DNA of 64,000 nucleotides, taken from assembly GCF_009601055.1 (NCBI RefSeq), contig NZ_WITI01000005.1, positions 1-64,000 on the forward strand. The letters run 5' to 3'. Under the pieces are notes generated by a model. The model worked only from the letters and a program-made list of their open reading frames with translations. It had not been told where the DNA came from and did not search any database. The translations under genes and the position numbers were made by a program. This DNA is from Lactococcus sp. dk101 (GTDB taxonomy: Bacteria; Bacillota; Bacilli; Lactobacillales; Streptococcaceae). This document shows positions 44,648 to 52,723 of this stretch, piece by piece (position 1 is the first letter of the stretch; each line of letters opens with the position of its first letter).

Positions 44648-44792
44648 TTATTATACTAGTTAACCTCTAAACGACTTTTTAGTCGTTTAGTAGATTAACT
44701 GCAAATATACTGCCTTGCGCTAGCGCAAGAGGTGGTTTGCGTAAGACGCAAACTTTAACTTCTATGCTTTTTAGAAGTTAAACAGTATTAAT
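44648..44792. repeat. Multi-hairpin intergenic element
   Basis: Within 145 bp there are four strong stems in a row: CTAAACGACT/AGTCGTTTAG, CTTGCGCTAGCGCAAG, GTTTGCGT/ACGCAAAC and TTTAACTTCT/AGAAGTTAAA. The outer flanks ATTATACTAGTTAA and TTAAACAGTATTAATAAT are roughly complementary. It could be a folded RNA or a small non-coding mobile element. No coding frame is seen. Confidence 0.6.
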
Positions 44793-44798
44793 AATTTT

Positions 44799-45290
44799 TT
44801 ATTTTCCGACCTTGAAAAACTCAAAGTCTGTTAAATCACATAATATTTGTACAAATTCAGTTAAATATTTTTGATCAATTTCATCATAAAATCCAATTTC
44901 GGTGCTGTCTAAATCAAGGACACCAACGAGTTCGCCATCTTTAAACATAGGCAAAACAATTTCTGACATGGCCTTGCTATCGCATGAGATATAATTTTTA
45001 TGATTTTTGACATTTTCAACAATAATTGTCTGACCTTCTTCGGCTGATTGTCCGCAAACGCCTTTCCCCATTGCAATTTCAACGCAGGAAACAGACCCTT
45101 GAAAGGGGCCTAAAATCAACATTTCGCCATTAAACAAGTAAAAACCTGTATAAACCTGTTGGGGCAATGTTGCCCAAAGCAAGGCAGCAGCATTGGAAAG
45201 ATTGGAAATCGTGTAATTTTGTTCACTCAAAAGTCCTTTGAGTTGCAAATTTAACAATTCATAAGCGTCTATTTTTTCTTGTTTATTCAT
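44799..45290 (-). CDS. msrC: Free methionine-(R)-sulfoxide reductase (GAF domain)
   Basis: A 163-residue single GAF domain. The three conserved Cys of fRMsr are present: VSCVEIAMGKGVCGQSA carries two and NYISCDSKAMSE the third. GVLDLDSTEIGFYDEID closes the domain. It reduces free methionine-R-sulfoxide during oxidative stress. Length and order match the family. The ribosome binding site (GAGAG) is modest. Confidence 0.88.
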   Translation of the reverse strand: MNKQEKIDAYELLNLQLKGLLSEQNYTISNLSNAAALLWATLPQQVYTGFYLFNGEMLILGPFQGSVSCVEIAMGKGVCGQSAEEGQTIIVENVKNHKNYISCDSKAMSEIVLPMFKDGELVGVLDLDSTEIGFYDEIDQKYLTEFVQILCDLTDFEFFKVGK

Positions 45291-45409
45291 TTTTCTCTCA
45301 CAATCTCATATAAAACTAAGTTTTTTCACAAAATAAAAAACTCCCAATGATATTTACATTATTATACCATTTTTTAGGACGAAATTTATGGCTGGATTGA
45401 CCAAAAATA

Positions 45410-45432
45410 AAAAGAGAAGCAATTCTCTTTTG
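45410..45432 (-). terminator. Terminator of the GNAT gene
   Basis: AAAAGAGAA and TTCTCTTTT arms around a short loop followed by a T-rich tract on the minus strand. Confidence 0.7.
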
Positions 45433-45436
45433 AATA

Positions 45437-45907
45437 TCATAACCAAAGTTCTAAGCCACGGCGTTGCGTTTTGAAGCCATTCTCTTCGTAAAAATGTAAG
45501 GCAGAGCCTGGGAACTCCCAAACATTGAGCTCAATACGGGAGCAGTTTTCTTCTCTGGCGAAGGTTTTGATGGCTGTCATCAGCTGGCTGCCAATGCCTG
45601 ATTTTCTATCCTTTTCATTGACGCACAAATCATCCAGATATAGCACGCGAAACGGCACAAAAACAGAATGATCCTTTCGTTCACGGATTTGGCACATGGC
45701 ATAGCCTTGTACATTATCAAGGGCATCAACGGCGACAAATATGGGTTTGTCAGTACTGACTAGCATTGTTTTGACTTGTTCTGCTGTATATTTTGAGCTG
45801 TTCGCTGTGAAAATGTCCGGCCGTGCTTCAAAATGATAGTCGGCAATCGTTGTCAGCAATGACAAAAGCTCTGGAATATCCTTTTCTTGTGCTTTTCTAA
45901 TCTTCAT
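45437..45907 (-). CDS. GNAT N-acetyltransferase
   Basis: About 156 residues from MKIRKAQEKDIPELL. A GNAT protein with CoA-binding segment LCVNEKDRKSGIGSQLM and C-terminal FPGSALHFYEENGFK. The substrate is unknown. The open frame is longer upstream but covers the divergent promoter of the chorismate mutase gene. A GTCAGTACTGAC palindrome (45749) encodes V-S-T-D before the KPIFVAVD strand. Confidence 0.82.
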   Translation of the reverse strand: MKIRKAQEKDIPELLSLLTTIADYHFEARPDIFTANSSKYTAEQVKTMLVSTDKPIFVAVDALDNVQGYAMCQIRERKDHSVFVPFRVLYLDDLCVNEKDRKSGIGSQLMTAIKTFAREENCSRIELNVWEFPGSALHFYEENGFKTQRRGLELWL

Positions 45908-45955
45908 TTTAGTCACACTTTCTTTTTTAATATTATACACTTTTAAATAAAATTC

Positions 45956-45964
45956 TGATATAAT
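45956..45964 (+). promoter_or_regulatory. Extended -10 box of the chorismate mutase gene, predicted leaderless
   Basis: TG-A-TATAAT with TATAAT at 45959-45964, six bases before the ATG at 45971. No ribosome binding site. Confidence 0.55.
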
Positions 45965-45970
45965 AAACAC

Positions 45971-46240
45971 ATGAATTTAGAAGAAATTAGAAAGCAAATC
46001 GACAGTACAGACAAAGCTTTGACTGCCTTGATTGAACAGCGAATGGCACTCGTTTTGCAGGTTGCCGAGTACAAAAAAGCAAGTGGAAAAGCGGTGCTTG
46101 ATCCCTCTCGTGAACAAATCGTTTTGGACAAAATCGCTACTTACGTTGAAAATCCCAATTATACGCAGACCATTGTCAGTACTTACAAAGACATTATGGC
46201 GCATTCGCGTGAGTTCCAAACAGCTTATCTCAAAAAATAA
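45971..46240 (+). CDS. Chorismate mutase (AroQ type)
   Basis: An 89-residue all-helical enzyme. LEEIRKQIDSTDKALTALIEQR at the start is the AroQ helix with conserved Arg, Asp and Glu-Arg. VAEYKKASGKAVLDPSRE continues with the conserved Lys and Arg. It converts chorismate to prephenate for Phe and Tyr synthesis. The gene stands alone, away from other aromatic genes. Confidence 0.88.
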   Translation: MNLEEIRKQIDSTDKALTALIEQRMALVLQVAEYKKASGKAVLDPSREQIVLDKIATYVENPNYTQTIVSTYKDIMAHSREFQTAYLKK

Positions 46241-46273
46241 AATCTTGCCACAAGTGCAAGATTTTTTTAATCA
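46240..46273 (+). terminator. Terminator of the chorismate mutase gene
   Basis: AAATCTTGC and GCAAGATTT arms around CACAAGT followed by T7. Confidence 0.85.
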
Positions 46274-46312
46274 GCTGAGAAAAGATAAATTCTCGCATGA
46301 GGCGATTTTATT

Positions 46313-46777
46313 TTAATGAAATTCGATTATGCCAGAAAATGCGTCGCGCAAGGTCATGAATTCGATGGTTGGCAAGTCAAGTAAAACAAGTTTCGTGTCT
46401 TTCAGCAAGTCTTTTGCCAATAAAGTATTGACGAAAACTTTAATTTCTGTTGTTCCCAAGAAAAGACATTCAACCAAAACCAAGTGTTTTTTGGCTGTCA
46501 TTTGATTGACATACCAGTCAATGTCAGATTGTGTCATGGCTTCATCTTCGTCTTTACGGCGGACAATCAGCAAGTCTTCATCTTCAGCCTTGATTTCAGT
46601 CGCAAGATCTGTGAACTTACTTGATTTGAACTTTGAGGCACAAGATGTTTCATCTGCTTCTGGCTCTGCGACGTCTTCAGGTTCAGCATAAGCCCCGCGT
46701 TCAACCATTGCTAAGGTTGCAACTTTTCCGTATTCTAAGCCCAAAAGTGAGGCTTTTATGTTCTCCATATTATCCAT
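46313..46777 (-). CDS. Unknown acidic 154-residue protein
   Basis: I do not recognise this protein. It is acidic (EPEDVAEPEADET near residue 32) and contains IKAEDEDLLIVRRKDEDEAMT, then a hydrophobic helix-strand region (HLVLVECLFLGTTEIKVFV). It has no signal peptide. The ribosome binding site is weak (AAAGCGG), and the start could be the first or fourth codon. Convergent with the chorismate mutase gene. Confidence 0.6.
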   Translation of the reverse strand: MDNMENIKASLLGLEYGKVATLAMVERGAYAEPEDVAEPEADETSCASKFKSSKFTDLATEIKAEDEDLLIVRRKDEDEAMTQSDIDWYVNQMTAKKHLVLVECLFLGTTEIKVFVNTLLAKDLLKDTKLVLLDLPTIEFMTLRDAFSGIIEFH

Positions 46778-46897
46778 ATCATTGATCCGCTTTCTTATGT
46801 TTTTCTTATTTAATTTTAACGGATAATAAACAAAATTACAAAGAAATAGCCTGTTAAATTGGCAAAGTAAGCCATTACAAGTTTGTTCGCTTTTTCT

Positions 46898-47311
46898 CTA
46901 TTTTTTTATAAAGAATGAAGGAAATATAAATAACACGGTCATCAGCATCATTACCATCAGCGCTGACAGATAATATCCGATTTGGAGTTCAAGCCTTAAA
47001 ACCACGGGCAACTGATTCCTCAGCACTGAAAAATCGTTAAATTGCAAGGACTGAAACGGTAAACTATAAAAATATAACAAAACAATGCTAATCAGACTCG
47101 CTAACAGAAGCTTGATTTTTTTGCTCTCAAAGCGTATCCAAAGAACAAGCAAAAGAACTAAAATCATAAAAGTAACCCAATGATATGAAACAATCGTCCA
47201 TCCCGAAAGCGAAACTTGACGATAAGTTTTCATGCTAATCGTACGACTAAATGGCAAAAACAGCGTTAATAAATATAAAACAAGTGTCAGAAATAGCCCT
47301 ATTTTCTTCAT
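46898..47311 (-). CDS. Small polytopic membrane protein, paralogue A
   Basis: A 137-residue protein with four hydrophobic segments (LFLTLVLYLLTLFLPFS first; LSALMVMMLMTVLFIFPS last). It shares layout and short motifs (LPFS near residue 20, an SLSGW/YFSGF loop) with the broken gene just upstream. Function unknown; small membrane proteins beside secreted peptides are sometimes immunity proteins (inference). A one-mismatch GTCAG palindrome is near 46955. Confidence 0.65.
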   Translation of the reverse strand: MKKIGLFLTLVLYLLTLFLPFSRTISMKTYRQVSLSGWTIVSYHWVTFMILVLLLVLWIRFESKKIKLLLASLISIVLLYFYSLPFQSLQFNDFSVLRNQLPVVLRLELQIGYYLSALMVMMLMTVLFIFPSFFIKK

Positions 47312-47350
47312 GTGTTGGCCCTTTCTTATTTTAATTGAGTGTTCACAAGC

Positions 47351-47807
47351 CTATGGATTTCTCTTTAAAAAATTATATTTTTTACATGCATGAATGACTA
47401 GAAGAGTAAAAAGAATTGTCATTAGTGACAAATTTAGATAAAATCCCCAAGTAAAGCTAGGTGCAACATTCCTCATGTACCAAGTGAATTCTTCAGTATT
47501 CATAGTCAAAGCACCACTAAAAAAAGAGGTTTGCTAAGAAATAAAGGTAGGCAAAATATGTGCATAGGAGTAAGAGAATTGAACCTTTATTTCTTAAACT
47601 TAAAATAAGAGTTAAACTGAACAAGAATAAAAATGGAAGAAGATAGAGAAAACGAATTTCAACAAATTGAAAACCAGAAAAATAGAGTGTCTTTGTAGCC
47701 TTACCTGTTTCTGTAATCACGCTTGACGAAAAAGGAAGAAAAAAACTGATGAGCGCCAAAATAAATAAGGCGATTGGAAAAGAGAAATAATGAATTTGCT
47801 TTTTCAT
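47351..47807 (-). pseudogene. Small polytopic membrane protein, paralogue B, frameshifted
   Basis: The first 96 codons (47807 to 47517) encode three membrane segments and stop in a run of seven T. If the run had six T, reading continues SGALTMNTEEFTWYM into the open frame that ends at 47351 and supplies a fourth membrane segment (YLNLSLMTILFTLLVIH). The restored protein matches paralogue A in layout and length. The shift is in a homopolymer, so slippage, phase variation, decay or sequencing error are all possible. Confidence 0.65.
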
Positions 47808-47808
47808 G

Positions 47809-48258
47809 TTAAGTTCCTCCCATCGATTTTATAGCCGATTGAAGCGCAGCACCACCAAGCCCTCCGCTCCATAATGTATTGTCAATATGCATTGACCATG
47901 TAGAGCTATTTCTCTTCAAATTTGCATAATAATATGTGTACCCTACACTTCCATTTGTCGTTGTATTAGGGAAGTTAGTAGATTTATTCCATGAACTTCC
48001 TGTACCACTATTAAAAGCTAACGCGTTACAAGCACTAGTCATTGGAAAGCCCTGTTTCGCTCCAGCACTTGAACCTACTACTGAAATAGATAAATCTTGT
48101 CTAGTATATCCTCCTGAAATACTAGTGATTTTTTCCTGATTGCCTTCTACTTGCCAATGAGAAGTTAGACTGAAATTAACACCTAACGTCGAATCGCTTT
48201 TACCATATGTACTCGTTTGATAATTTGTATCAGCAAAAACCTTATTACCAAATAGCAA
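47809..48258 (-). CDS. Secreted-protein-like ORF, probably truncated at its N-terminus
   Basis: About 150 codons that begin near a hydrophobic stretch ending GNKVFADTNYQT, like the end of a signal peptide cleaved after FA. The body is rich in Ser, Thr, Gly, Asn and Trp (HWQVEGNQEK, WNKSTNFPNTTTNG, YTYYYANLKRN, MHIDNTLWSGGLGG). It has no ATG and no ribosome binding site. It is in the same frame as the preceding gene and separated from it only by a TAG at 48262-48264. I do not recognise the family; a bacteriocin-like secreted protein is one possibility. Confidence 0.5.
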   Translation of the reverse strand: MLFGNKVFADTNYQTSTYGKSDSTLGVNFSLTSHWQVEGNQEKITSISGGYTRQDLSISVVGSSAGAKQGFPMTSACNALAFNSGTGSSWNKSTNFPNTTTNGSVGYTYYYANLKRNSSTWSMHIDNTLWSGGLGGAALQSAIKSMGGT

Positions 48259-48261
48259 ATT

Positions 48262-48621
48262 CTAAAATAGGTAACCAACACTCAAGCTTGGCAAGCTTTG
48301 AGAATCATCTGGTACTGCTTGACTCAAATCAGCAGTAATTGTTGATGTTCCTTGAACATTTCCAGCTGTATCGTTGTTTTCTTGACTATCAACTGTAATA
48401 GGTGCAGTAAAGGACTGCCCCTTGCTATTTTTTAACTTCACAGCATTGTTTACCGTATATTTTACGTGATTTGAATCATTTTGGCTTATGCTACTCGCAT
48501 TATTAGGAACTGTTAAATCAAGTTTATTTTTATTTGAATCAGCGTATGATGAAAGTGTGGTTACACTAACAAAACCAAATAATACAATTGTTCCAAAACA
48601 TAATTTAGTTAATTTATACAT
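48262..48621 (-). CDS. Secreted protein with signal peptide, unknown
   Basis: A 119-residue protein. The signal peptide (KLCFGTIVLFGFVSVTTL) ends SSYA-DS. The mature part is rich in Asn, Ser, Thr and Asp without Cys. GGAGAAGAAAT precedes the ATG. The frame ends SVGYLF-TAG, but the same frame stays open to 47809. Either one long secreted protein has been cut by an amber codon, or two tandem secreted-protein genes fused by deletion. It is divergent from an Rgg-type regulator that may control it. Confidence 0.6.
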   Translation of the reverse strand: MYKLTKLCFGTIVLFGFVSVTTLSSYADSNKNKLDLTVPNNASSISQNDSNHVKYTVNNAVKLKNSKGQSFTAPITVDSQENNDTAGNVQGTSTITADLSQAVPDDSQSLPSLSVGYLF

Positions 48622-48806
48622 ATTTCTTCTCCGAATTTTCTAATCAGCTCTCCTGACTCATGTGATTATAAGCATTCAGATTTTTATAACCACCGCTACT
48701 TGCAACATTTCATTAGTATGTTGTTCCTCCTCGTTTTTTTCTATATGTTTATCTTACATCAAAATTTCTTTGATTTAAAAAAAGCACCGATTTTGATTGC
48801 TATTTT

Positions 48807-48835
48807 TTGAATTAAAAGGAGAAATAAACTATAAT
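48807..48835 (+). promoter_or_regulatory. Promoter of the Rgg-type gene
   Basis: TTGAAT at 48807-48812, 17 bp, TATAAT at 48830-48835. Confidence 0.75.
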
Positions 48836-48875
48836 ATATTTTATAGAATACATAATAAAAATTGGAGGTGTTGTT

Positions 48876-49709
48876 ATCGTTTATTATAGATATGGTCGGA
48901 TTTTTCGCTTCTTAAGAGAAGAACGGCAGCTAACACTAAATGATTTCAAAGCATATCATATTAGTAAATCAACGCTAGAAAAATTTGAAAATGGGCAAGG
49001 AAACCTTCCCTTTGATAAACTTGATGAAGCCCTTCAAGCGATGAATGTCACGCTTCATGAGTACAGTTACTTGCTCAACAATGGAACGAATGATTATTTT
49101 ATTGAAATTTTTGAAGAAATCGACCGCGCCTTTTATTTAGAGGATAAAAGTACGCTAAAACAAATCTATGACGATAACATTATTTATCCTGAAGGTTGCT
49201 ATTATGCGCTCTGTGCAAAAGCGTGCTACACTGCTTTAGAAAAGGAAGAACAAGAAAAGATAGCCGACCTCCTAATCGGCACTGAATACTGGGGCGCTAA
49301 GGAATTATGGATTTTCACAGACACCATCGATCAGCTTTCTAATCCACTACTCCTCTCACTTTTAAATGAATTTTTAGCCAAGTCGAATTATTTCCATCGT
49401 ATTGTTGACTACAACCGCTTAATCACTCAAGCAATCAATACTGCTGTTCTAACCTTAATCAATCGAAATATGGGCAAAGAAGCAAAAATGGTATTGGACA
49501 AAACAGCTCAAGACTTGTGGGAGGTTGACCTTTTTTCACGAAATGTTCATCTTTTTTTACTTGGATTGTGGCTTTACTCTTTTTCCAATCAGACAAACGG
49601 CGAAGAAAAAATGAAACATTCTATTCAAATATTCAATATGCTCGGTTCTACTCATTTAGAAAATAAATATCAAAAAATTTATGACACGACATTAAAAAAA
49701 CACGCCTAA
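48876..49709 (+). CDS. Rgg/GadR/MutR-family regulator with an apparent ATC start
   Basis: About 277 residues, the normal Rgg length. The N-terminal YYRYGRIFRFLREERQLTL and ISKSTLEKFENGQGNLPF form the Rgg helix-turn-helix, followed by a long alpha-helical peptide-binding region (LHEYSYLLNNGTND onward). No ATG, GTG or TTG exists in frame at the right place. GGAGG lies seven bases before ATC at 48876, where related proteins begin with Met. The first in-frame ATG (49041) would remove the DNA-binding domain. Rgg proteins usually respond to short secreted peptides and control nearby genes. Confidence 0.75.
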   Translation: MVYYRYGRIFRFLREERQLTLNDFKAYHISKSTLEKFENGQGNLPFDKLDEALQAMNVTLHEYSYLLNNGTNDYFIEIFEEIDRAFYLEDKSTLKQIYDDNIIYPEGCYYALCAKACYTALEKEEQEKIADLLIGTEYWGAKELWIFTDTIDQLSNPLLLSLLNEFLAKSNYFHRIVDYNRLITQAINTAVLTLINRNMGKEAKMVLDKTAQDLWEVDLFSRNVHLFLLGLWLYSFSNQTNGEEKMKHSIQIFNMLGSTHLENKYQKIYDTTLKKHA

Positions 49710-49718
49710 GCGTGTTTT
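49695..49718. terminator. Bidirectional terminator
   Basis: AAAACACGC and GCGTGTTTT arms around CTAA between the convergent Rgg-type gene and glnA. Confidence 0.85.
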
Positions 49719-49727
49719 CATTTTATC

Positions 49728-51068
49728 TTAATAAAGTTCCAAGTAGTTGTCGATTTCCCATTGGGTAACGAATTGTGCGTATGACGCCCATTCGATTTTC
49801 TTTGCTTCGACAAAGCTTGTGAAAACGTGAGTTCCCAAAGCTTCAATGACAACTTCATCTTCGCGCAAGGCTTTAACTGCATTGTGCAATGTTGAAGGCA
49901 AATCAGTGATACCATGCGCTTTACGTTCTTCTTCTGTCATCACATAGATGTTTGATTCGATTGCTTCTGGAGCTTCCATCTTGTTATTGACACCGTCAAG
50001 ACCTGAGGCAAGCAATACTGAAAGTGCAAGATATGGGTTAGCGGTTGGGTCAACTGAACGAAGTTCAACACGTGTTGAAAGTCCACGTGAAGCAGGAACG
50101 CGAATCAATGGTGAACGGTTGCGACCAGCCCAAGCCACATATACAGGTGCTTCATAGCCAGGTACCAAACGTTTGTATGAGTTAACTGTTGGGTTTGTGA
50201 TAGCTGTAAAGTTATAAGCGTGTTTCAAGAGACCAGCGATAAAGCTATGTGCTGTATCTGAAAGGCCCATGTCGCCAGCTGCATCAGCAAAAACATTTTC
50301 ACCTTTATCATTGAAAAGTGACATGTTGCAGTGCATTCCTGAACCGTTAATTCCAAATTTTGGTTTTGCCATGAATGTTGCATGAAGTCCATGTTTGCGT
50401 GCAATTGTCTTAACAACAAGTTTGAAGAGTTGGATATTATCGCAGGCTTTCAAAACATTAGCATATTTGAAGTCGATTTCGTGTTGACCAACCGCAACTT
50501 CATGGTGTGAAGCTTCAACTTCAAAGCCAAGTCCTGTCAATACATTAACGATTTCACGGCGTGTATTGCCGGCAAGGTCTGTAGGAGCAAGGTCGAAATA
50601 GCCACCTTTATCGTTAACTTCAAGAGTTGGTTCGTTGTTTCCGTCGAGTTTGAAAAGGAAAAATTCTGGTTCTGGGCCAAGGTTGAAACTTGCAAAGCCA
50701 GCTTCTTCCATTTTCTTAAGGTTGCGTTTCAAGACGCCACGTGGGTCTCCAGCAAATGGCAAACCTTCTGGTGTGTAAACATCACAGATAACACCCGCAA
50801 CTTTTCCATATTCGTCTCCCCAAGGGAAAACAATCCATGTATCAAGGTCTGGGTAAAGATACATATCTGATTCATTGATACGAACAAAACCTTCGATTGA
50901 TGAACCGTCAAACATCATTTTGTTTTCAAAAAGTTTGTCTAATTGTTCGTCTGTTGCTGGAACTTCAACGTTTTTGAGAGTTCCAAGAATGTCTGTAAAC
51001 ATCAAACGTAAAAATTTAATGTCTTTTTCTTTAACATCGCGACGGATGTCAGCTGCTGTGATTGTCAT
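49728..51068 (-). CDS. glnA: Glutamine synthetase type I
   Basis: A 446-residue GSI-alpha enzyme that makes glutamine from glutamate, ammonia and [18 protein letters not shown] near residue 54, [12 protein letters not shown] near residue 130, [15 protein letters not shown] near residue 185 and the ATP loop [16 protein letters not shown] are all in place. Residues NRSPLIRVP and [10 protein letters not shown] complete the active site. It is the second gene of the glnRA operon, which GlnR represses when glutamine is plentiful. Confidence 0.97.
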   Translation of the reverse strand: MTITAADIRRDVKEKDIKFLRLMFTDILGTLKNVEVPATDEQLDKLFENKMMFDGSSIEGFVRINESDMYLYPDLDTWIVFPWGDEYGKVAGVICDVYTPEGLPFAGDPRGVLKRNLKKMEEAGFASFNLGPEPEFFLFKLDGNNEPTLEVNDKGGYFDLAPTDLAGNTRREIVNVLTGLGFEVEASHHEVAVGQHEIDFKYANVLKACDNIQLFKLVVKTIARKHGLHATFMAKPKFGINGSGMHCNMSLFNDKGENVFADAAGDMGLSDTAHSFIAGLLKHAYNFTAITNPTVNSYKRLVPGYEAPVYVAWAGRNRSPLIRVPASRGLSTRVELRSVDPTANPYLALSVLLASGLDGVNNKMEAPEAIESNIYVMTEEERKAHGITDLPSTLHNAVKALREDEVVIEALGTHVFTSFVEAKKIEWASYAQFVTQWEIDNYLELY

Positions 51069-51112
51069 ACAAAATGCTCCTACATTTTAAGTTTAGCGAT
51101 GAAAGAAAATTC

Positions 51113-51481
51113 TTACATCCTATGTTGACTAAAGTTATTGTGGTCAGAATAATTATTGAAGCGGCCTTGTTGAGCAAATTCGCGCTCCAAAGCAGCGTGA
51201 ACTTCATTGAGCGACAATGTCTGTGCTCTTTTAGCTTGCTGCTTGGTGAAAATTTGCTTGATTTCAGCGATGTTGTTTCCTTCAGAAAGTAAATCACTAA
51301 TCTCAAAAAGAACGTCAATATTATTGAGCGAGTACATTCGTCGATTTCCCTCATTTCGTTCGGGATAAATCAGGCTTTGTTCTTCGTAATAACGAATTTG
51401 TCTGGCTGACAAGCCCGTTAATTTCATGACGGTTCCAATCGGCAGAACTGCCATTGAATGTCGTAATTCACGCTCTCTCAA
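51113..51481 (-). CDS. glnR: Nitrogen regulator GlnR (MerR family)
   Basis: A 122-residue repressor. The winged helix-turn-helix is MAVLPIGTVMKLTGLSARQIRYYEEQ, followed by the short C-terminal region that feedback-inhibited GlnA contacts. The start codon is TTG at 51481: AGGAGG lies eight bases upstream, and an in-frame stop prevents an earlier start. A GlnR box and a consensus promoter precede it, so it is autoregulated. Confidence 0.95.
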   Translation of the reverse strand: MRERELRHSMAVLPIGTVMKLTGLSARQIRYYEEQSLIYPERNEGNRRMYSLNNIDVLFEISDLLSEGNNIAEIKQIFTKQQAKRAQTLSLNEVHAALEREFAQQGRFNNYSDHNNFSQHRM

Positions 51482-51503
51482 TATTCATTCCTCCATGTCG
51501 TTT

Positions 51504-51532
51504 ATTATATCCCTTGAATGTGCAACTGTCAA
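51504..51532 (-). promoter_or_regulatory. Promoter of glnRA
   Basis: TTGACA (51527-51532), 17 bp, TATAAT (51504-51509) on the minus strand: fully consensus. Confidence 0.85.
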
Positions 51533-51539
51533 GCAACGA

Positions 51540-51556
51540 TGTTATAAAATCTAACA
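51540..51556. promoter_or_regulatory. GlnR operator
   Basis: TGTTA-N7-TAACA, a perfect match to the GlnR/TnrA box, 8 bp upstream of the -35 of glnRA. Confidence 0.85.
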
Positions 51557-51598
51557 TCAGTTATATTTTATTTTTGTGTCAGCGCTGACAGCACAAAA

Positions 51599-51617
51599 AA
51601 CTGCTCAAAGAGCAGTG
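51599..51617 (-). terminator. Terminator of ruvB
   Basis: ACTGCTC and GAGCAGT arms followed by T6 on the minus strand. A GTCAGCGCTGAC palindrome lies 10 bp further on (51578-51589). Confidence 0.8.
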
Positions 51618-51620
51618 ATT

Positions 51621-52622
51621 TTATTCTTCCGTTGGATAGGCGTAGCCCAAATGCTCATAAGCACGGCGGGTCGCTTTTCGACCTTGTTTGGTTCGCATGA
51701 TAAAGCCTTTCTGGATCAGATAAGGTTCATACATATCTTCCACTGTTTCACGATCTTCAGCGATATTGACGGCGATAGTTGACAAGCCGACCGGCCCACC
51801 ATTGTACATCTCAATCATATTGCGCAGGATTTTTTGGTCAATATAATCAAGCCCTTCATTATCCACATCAAGAATGGTCAAAGCCTTGTCTGTGATTGCC
51901 TTATCAACAATACCATTTCCCATGATTTGAGCAAAATCTCGCACACGCTTGAGCAATCGATTGGCGATACGTGGCGTCCCACGACTCCGAAGTGCAATTT
52001 CAAGTGCCGCTTCATCAACGGTCTCAACCTCAAAAATGTCAGCTGTTCGTTTGATGATTTCTTCCAAATCTTTTTCTTGATAATACTCCATGTGTGCCGA
52101 AATTCCAAAACGTGCCCGCAATGGATTTGACAACATGCCTGCTCTTGTTGTTGCTCCAACAAGCGTAAATGGAGGCAGCTCCAAGTGAACCGAACGTGAT
52201 CCGTCGCCATTTCCTAACATAATATCAATATAAAAATCTTCCATCGCCGAATACAAAATTTCTTCAACCTGCATCGGTAAACGATGGATTTCATCAATAA
52301 AAAGGACGTCTCCAGGTTCCAATTCATTCAAAATTGCGACCAAATCGCCTGGCTTTTCAATCGCGGGACCAGCGGTCTGCTTGATATGAACACCAAGTTC
52401 ATTTGCAATCACAAAAGCCATGGTTGTCTTCCCAAGTCCTGGAGGGCCAAACAAAAGAACGTGATCCAGCACTTCTTCACGCATTTTTGCAGCTTTAATG
52501 AATATTTCTAGTTGTTCTTTAACTTTGTCTTGACCAATATATTGACTAAAAAGTTGAGGACGGAGCGATTTCTCCATCGCCACTTCATCGTTCATTGGTT
52601 CCTTATTTAAAATATCGTTCAT
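51621..52622 (-). CDS. ruvB: Holliday junction helicase motor RuvB
   Basis: About 333 residues from MNDILNKEP. It drives branch migration with RuvA. The P-loop is [15 protein letters not shown], Walker B is [11 protein letters not shown], sensor 1 is [12 protein letters not shown] and the C-terminal winged helix has [16 protein letters not shown]. The 27 upstream codons of the open frame run through a large inverted repeat and the promoter and are not coding. A TATAAT box ends 9 nt before the ATG, so the leader would be two or three bases at most. Confidence 0.95.
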   Translation of the reverse strand: MNDILNKEPMNDEVAMEKSLRPQLFSQYIGQDKVKEQLEIFIKAAKMREEVLDHVLLFGPPGLGKTTMAFVIANELGVHIKQTAGPAIEKPGDLVAILNELEPGDVLFIDEIHRLPMQVEEILYSAMEDFYIDIMLGNGDGSRSVHLELPPFTLVGATTRAGMLSNPLRARFGISAHMEYYQEKDLEEIIKRTADIFEVETVDEAALEIALRSRGTPRIANRLLKRVRDFAQIMGNGIVDKAITDKALTILDVDNEGLDYIDQKILRNMIEMYNGGPVGLSTIAVNIAEDRETVEDMYEPYLIQKGFIMRTKQGRKATRRAYEHLGYAYPTEE

Positions 52623-52631
52623 CTTACATTT

Positions 52632-52665
52632 ATTATACCAAAATACCAAAGATTTGGTATTTTGG
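52632..52665 (-). promoter_or_regulatory. ruvB promoter overlapped by a 28-bp inverted repeat
   Basis: TG-G-TATAAT has its -10 at 52632-52637. Immediately upstream, CCAAAATACCAAA (52638-52650) and TTTGGTATTTTGG (52653-52665) are perfect 13-bp arms around GA. The repeat covers the spacer and -35 position, as an operator would. Confidence 0.6.
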
Positions 52666-52694
52666 GTGCTAAAGTATTGAACTATGCGAAAAGA

Positions 52695-52718
52695 AAAAAG
52701 CACGGGAAGTGCTTTTAT
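52695..52718 (-). terminator. Terminator of the marR-MFS operon
   Basis: AAAAGCAC and GTGCTTTT arms with an A/T-rich flank, just after the MFS stop codon. Confidence 0.75.
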
Positions 52719-52723
52719 TTTCT

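Noticed and set aside
45380-45480. Plus-strand 28-codon frame starting near 45388
   Set aside because: No ribosome binding site and antisense to the end of the GNAT gene.
48700-48760. Short hydrophobic peptide gene (SHP) for the Rgg regulator
   Set aside because: A 10-codon hydrophobic frame exists, but it is 17 bases from the GAGGAGG site and lacks the charged N-terminus of known SHPs.
51621-52703. 27-codon N-terminal extension of ruvB
   Set aside because: It covers the promoter and a large inverted repeat and is not part of RuvB.
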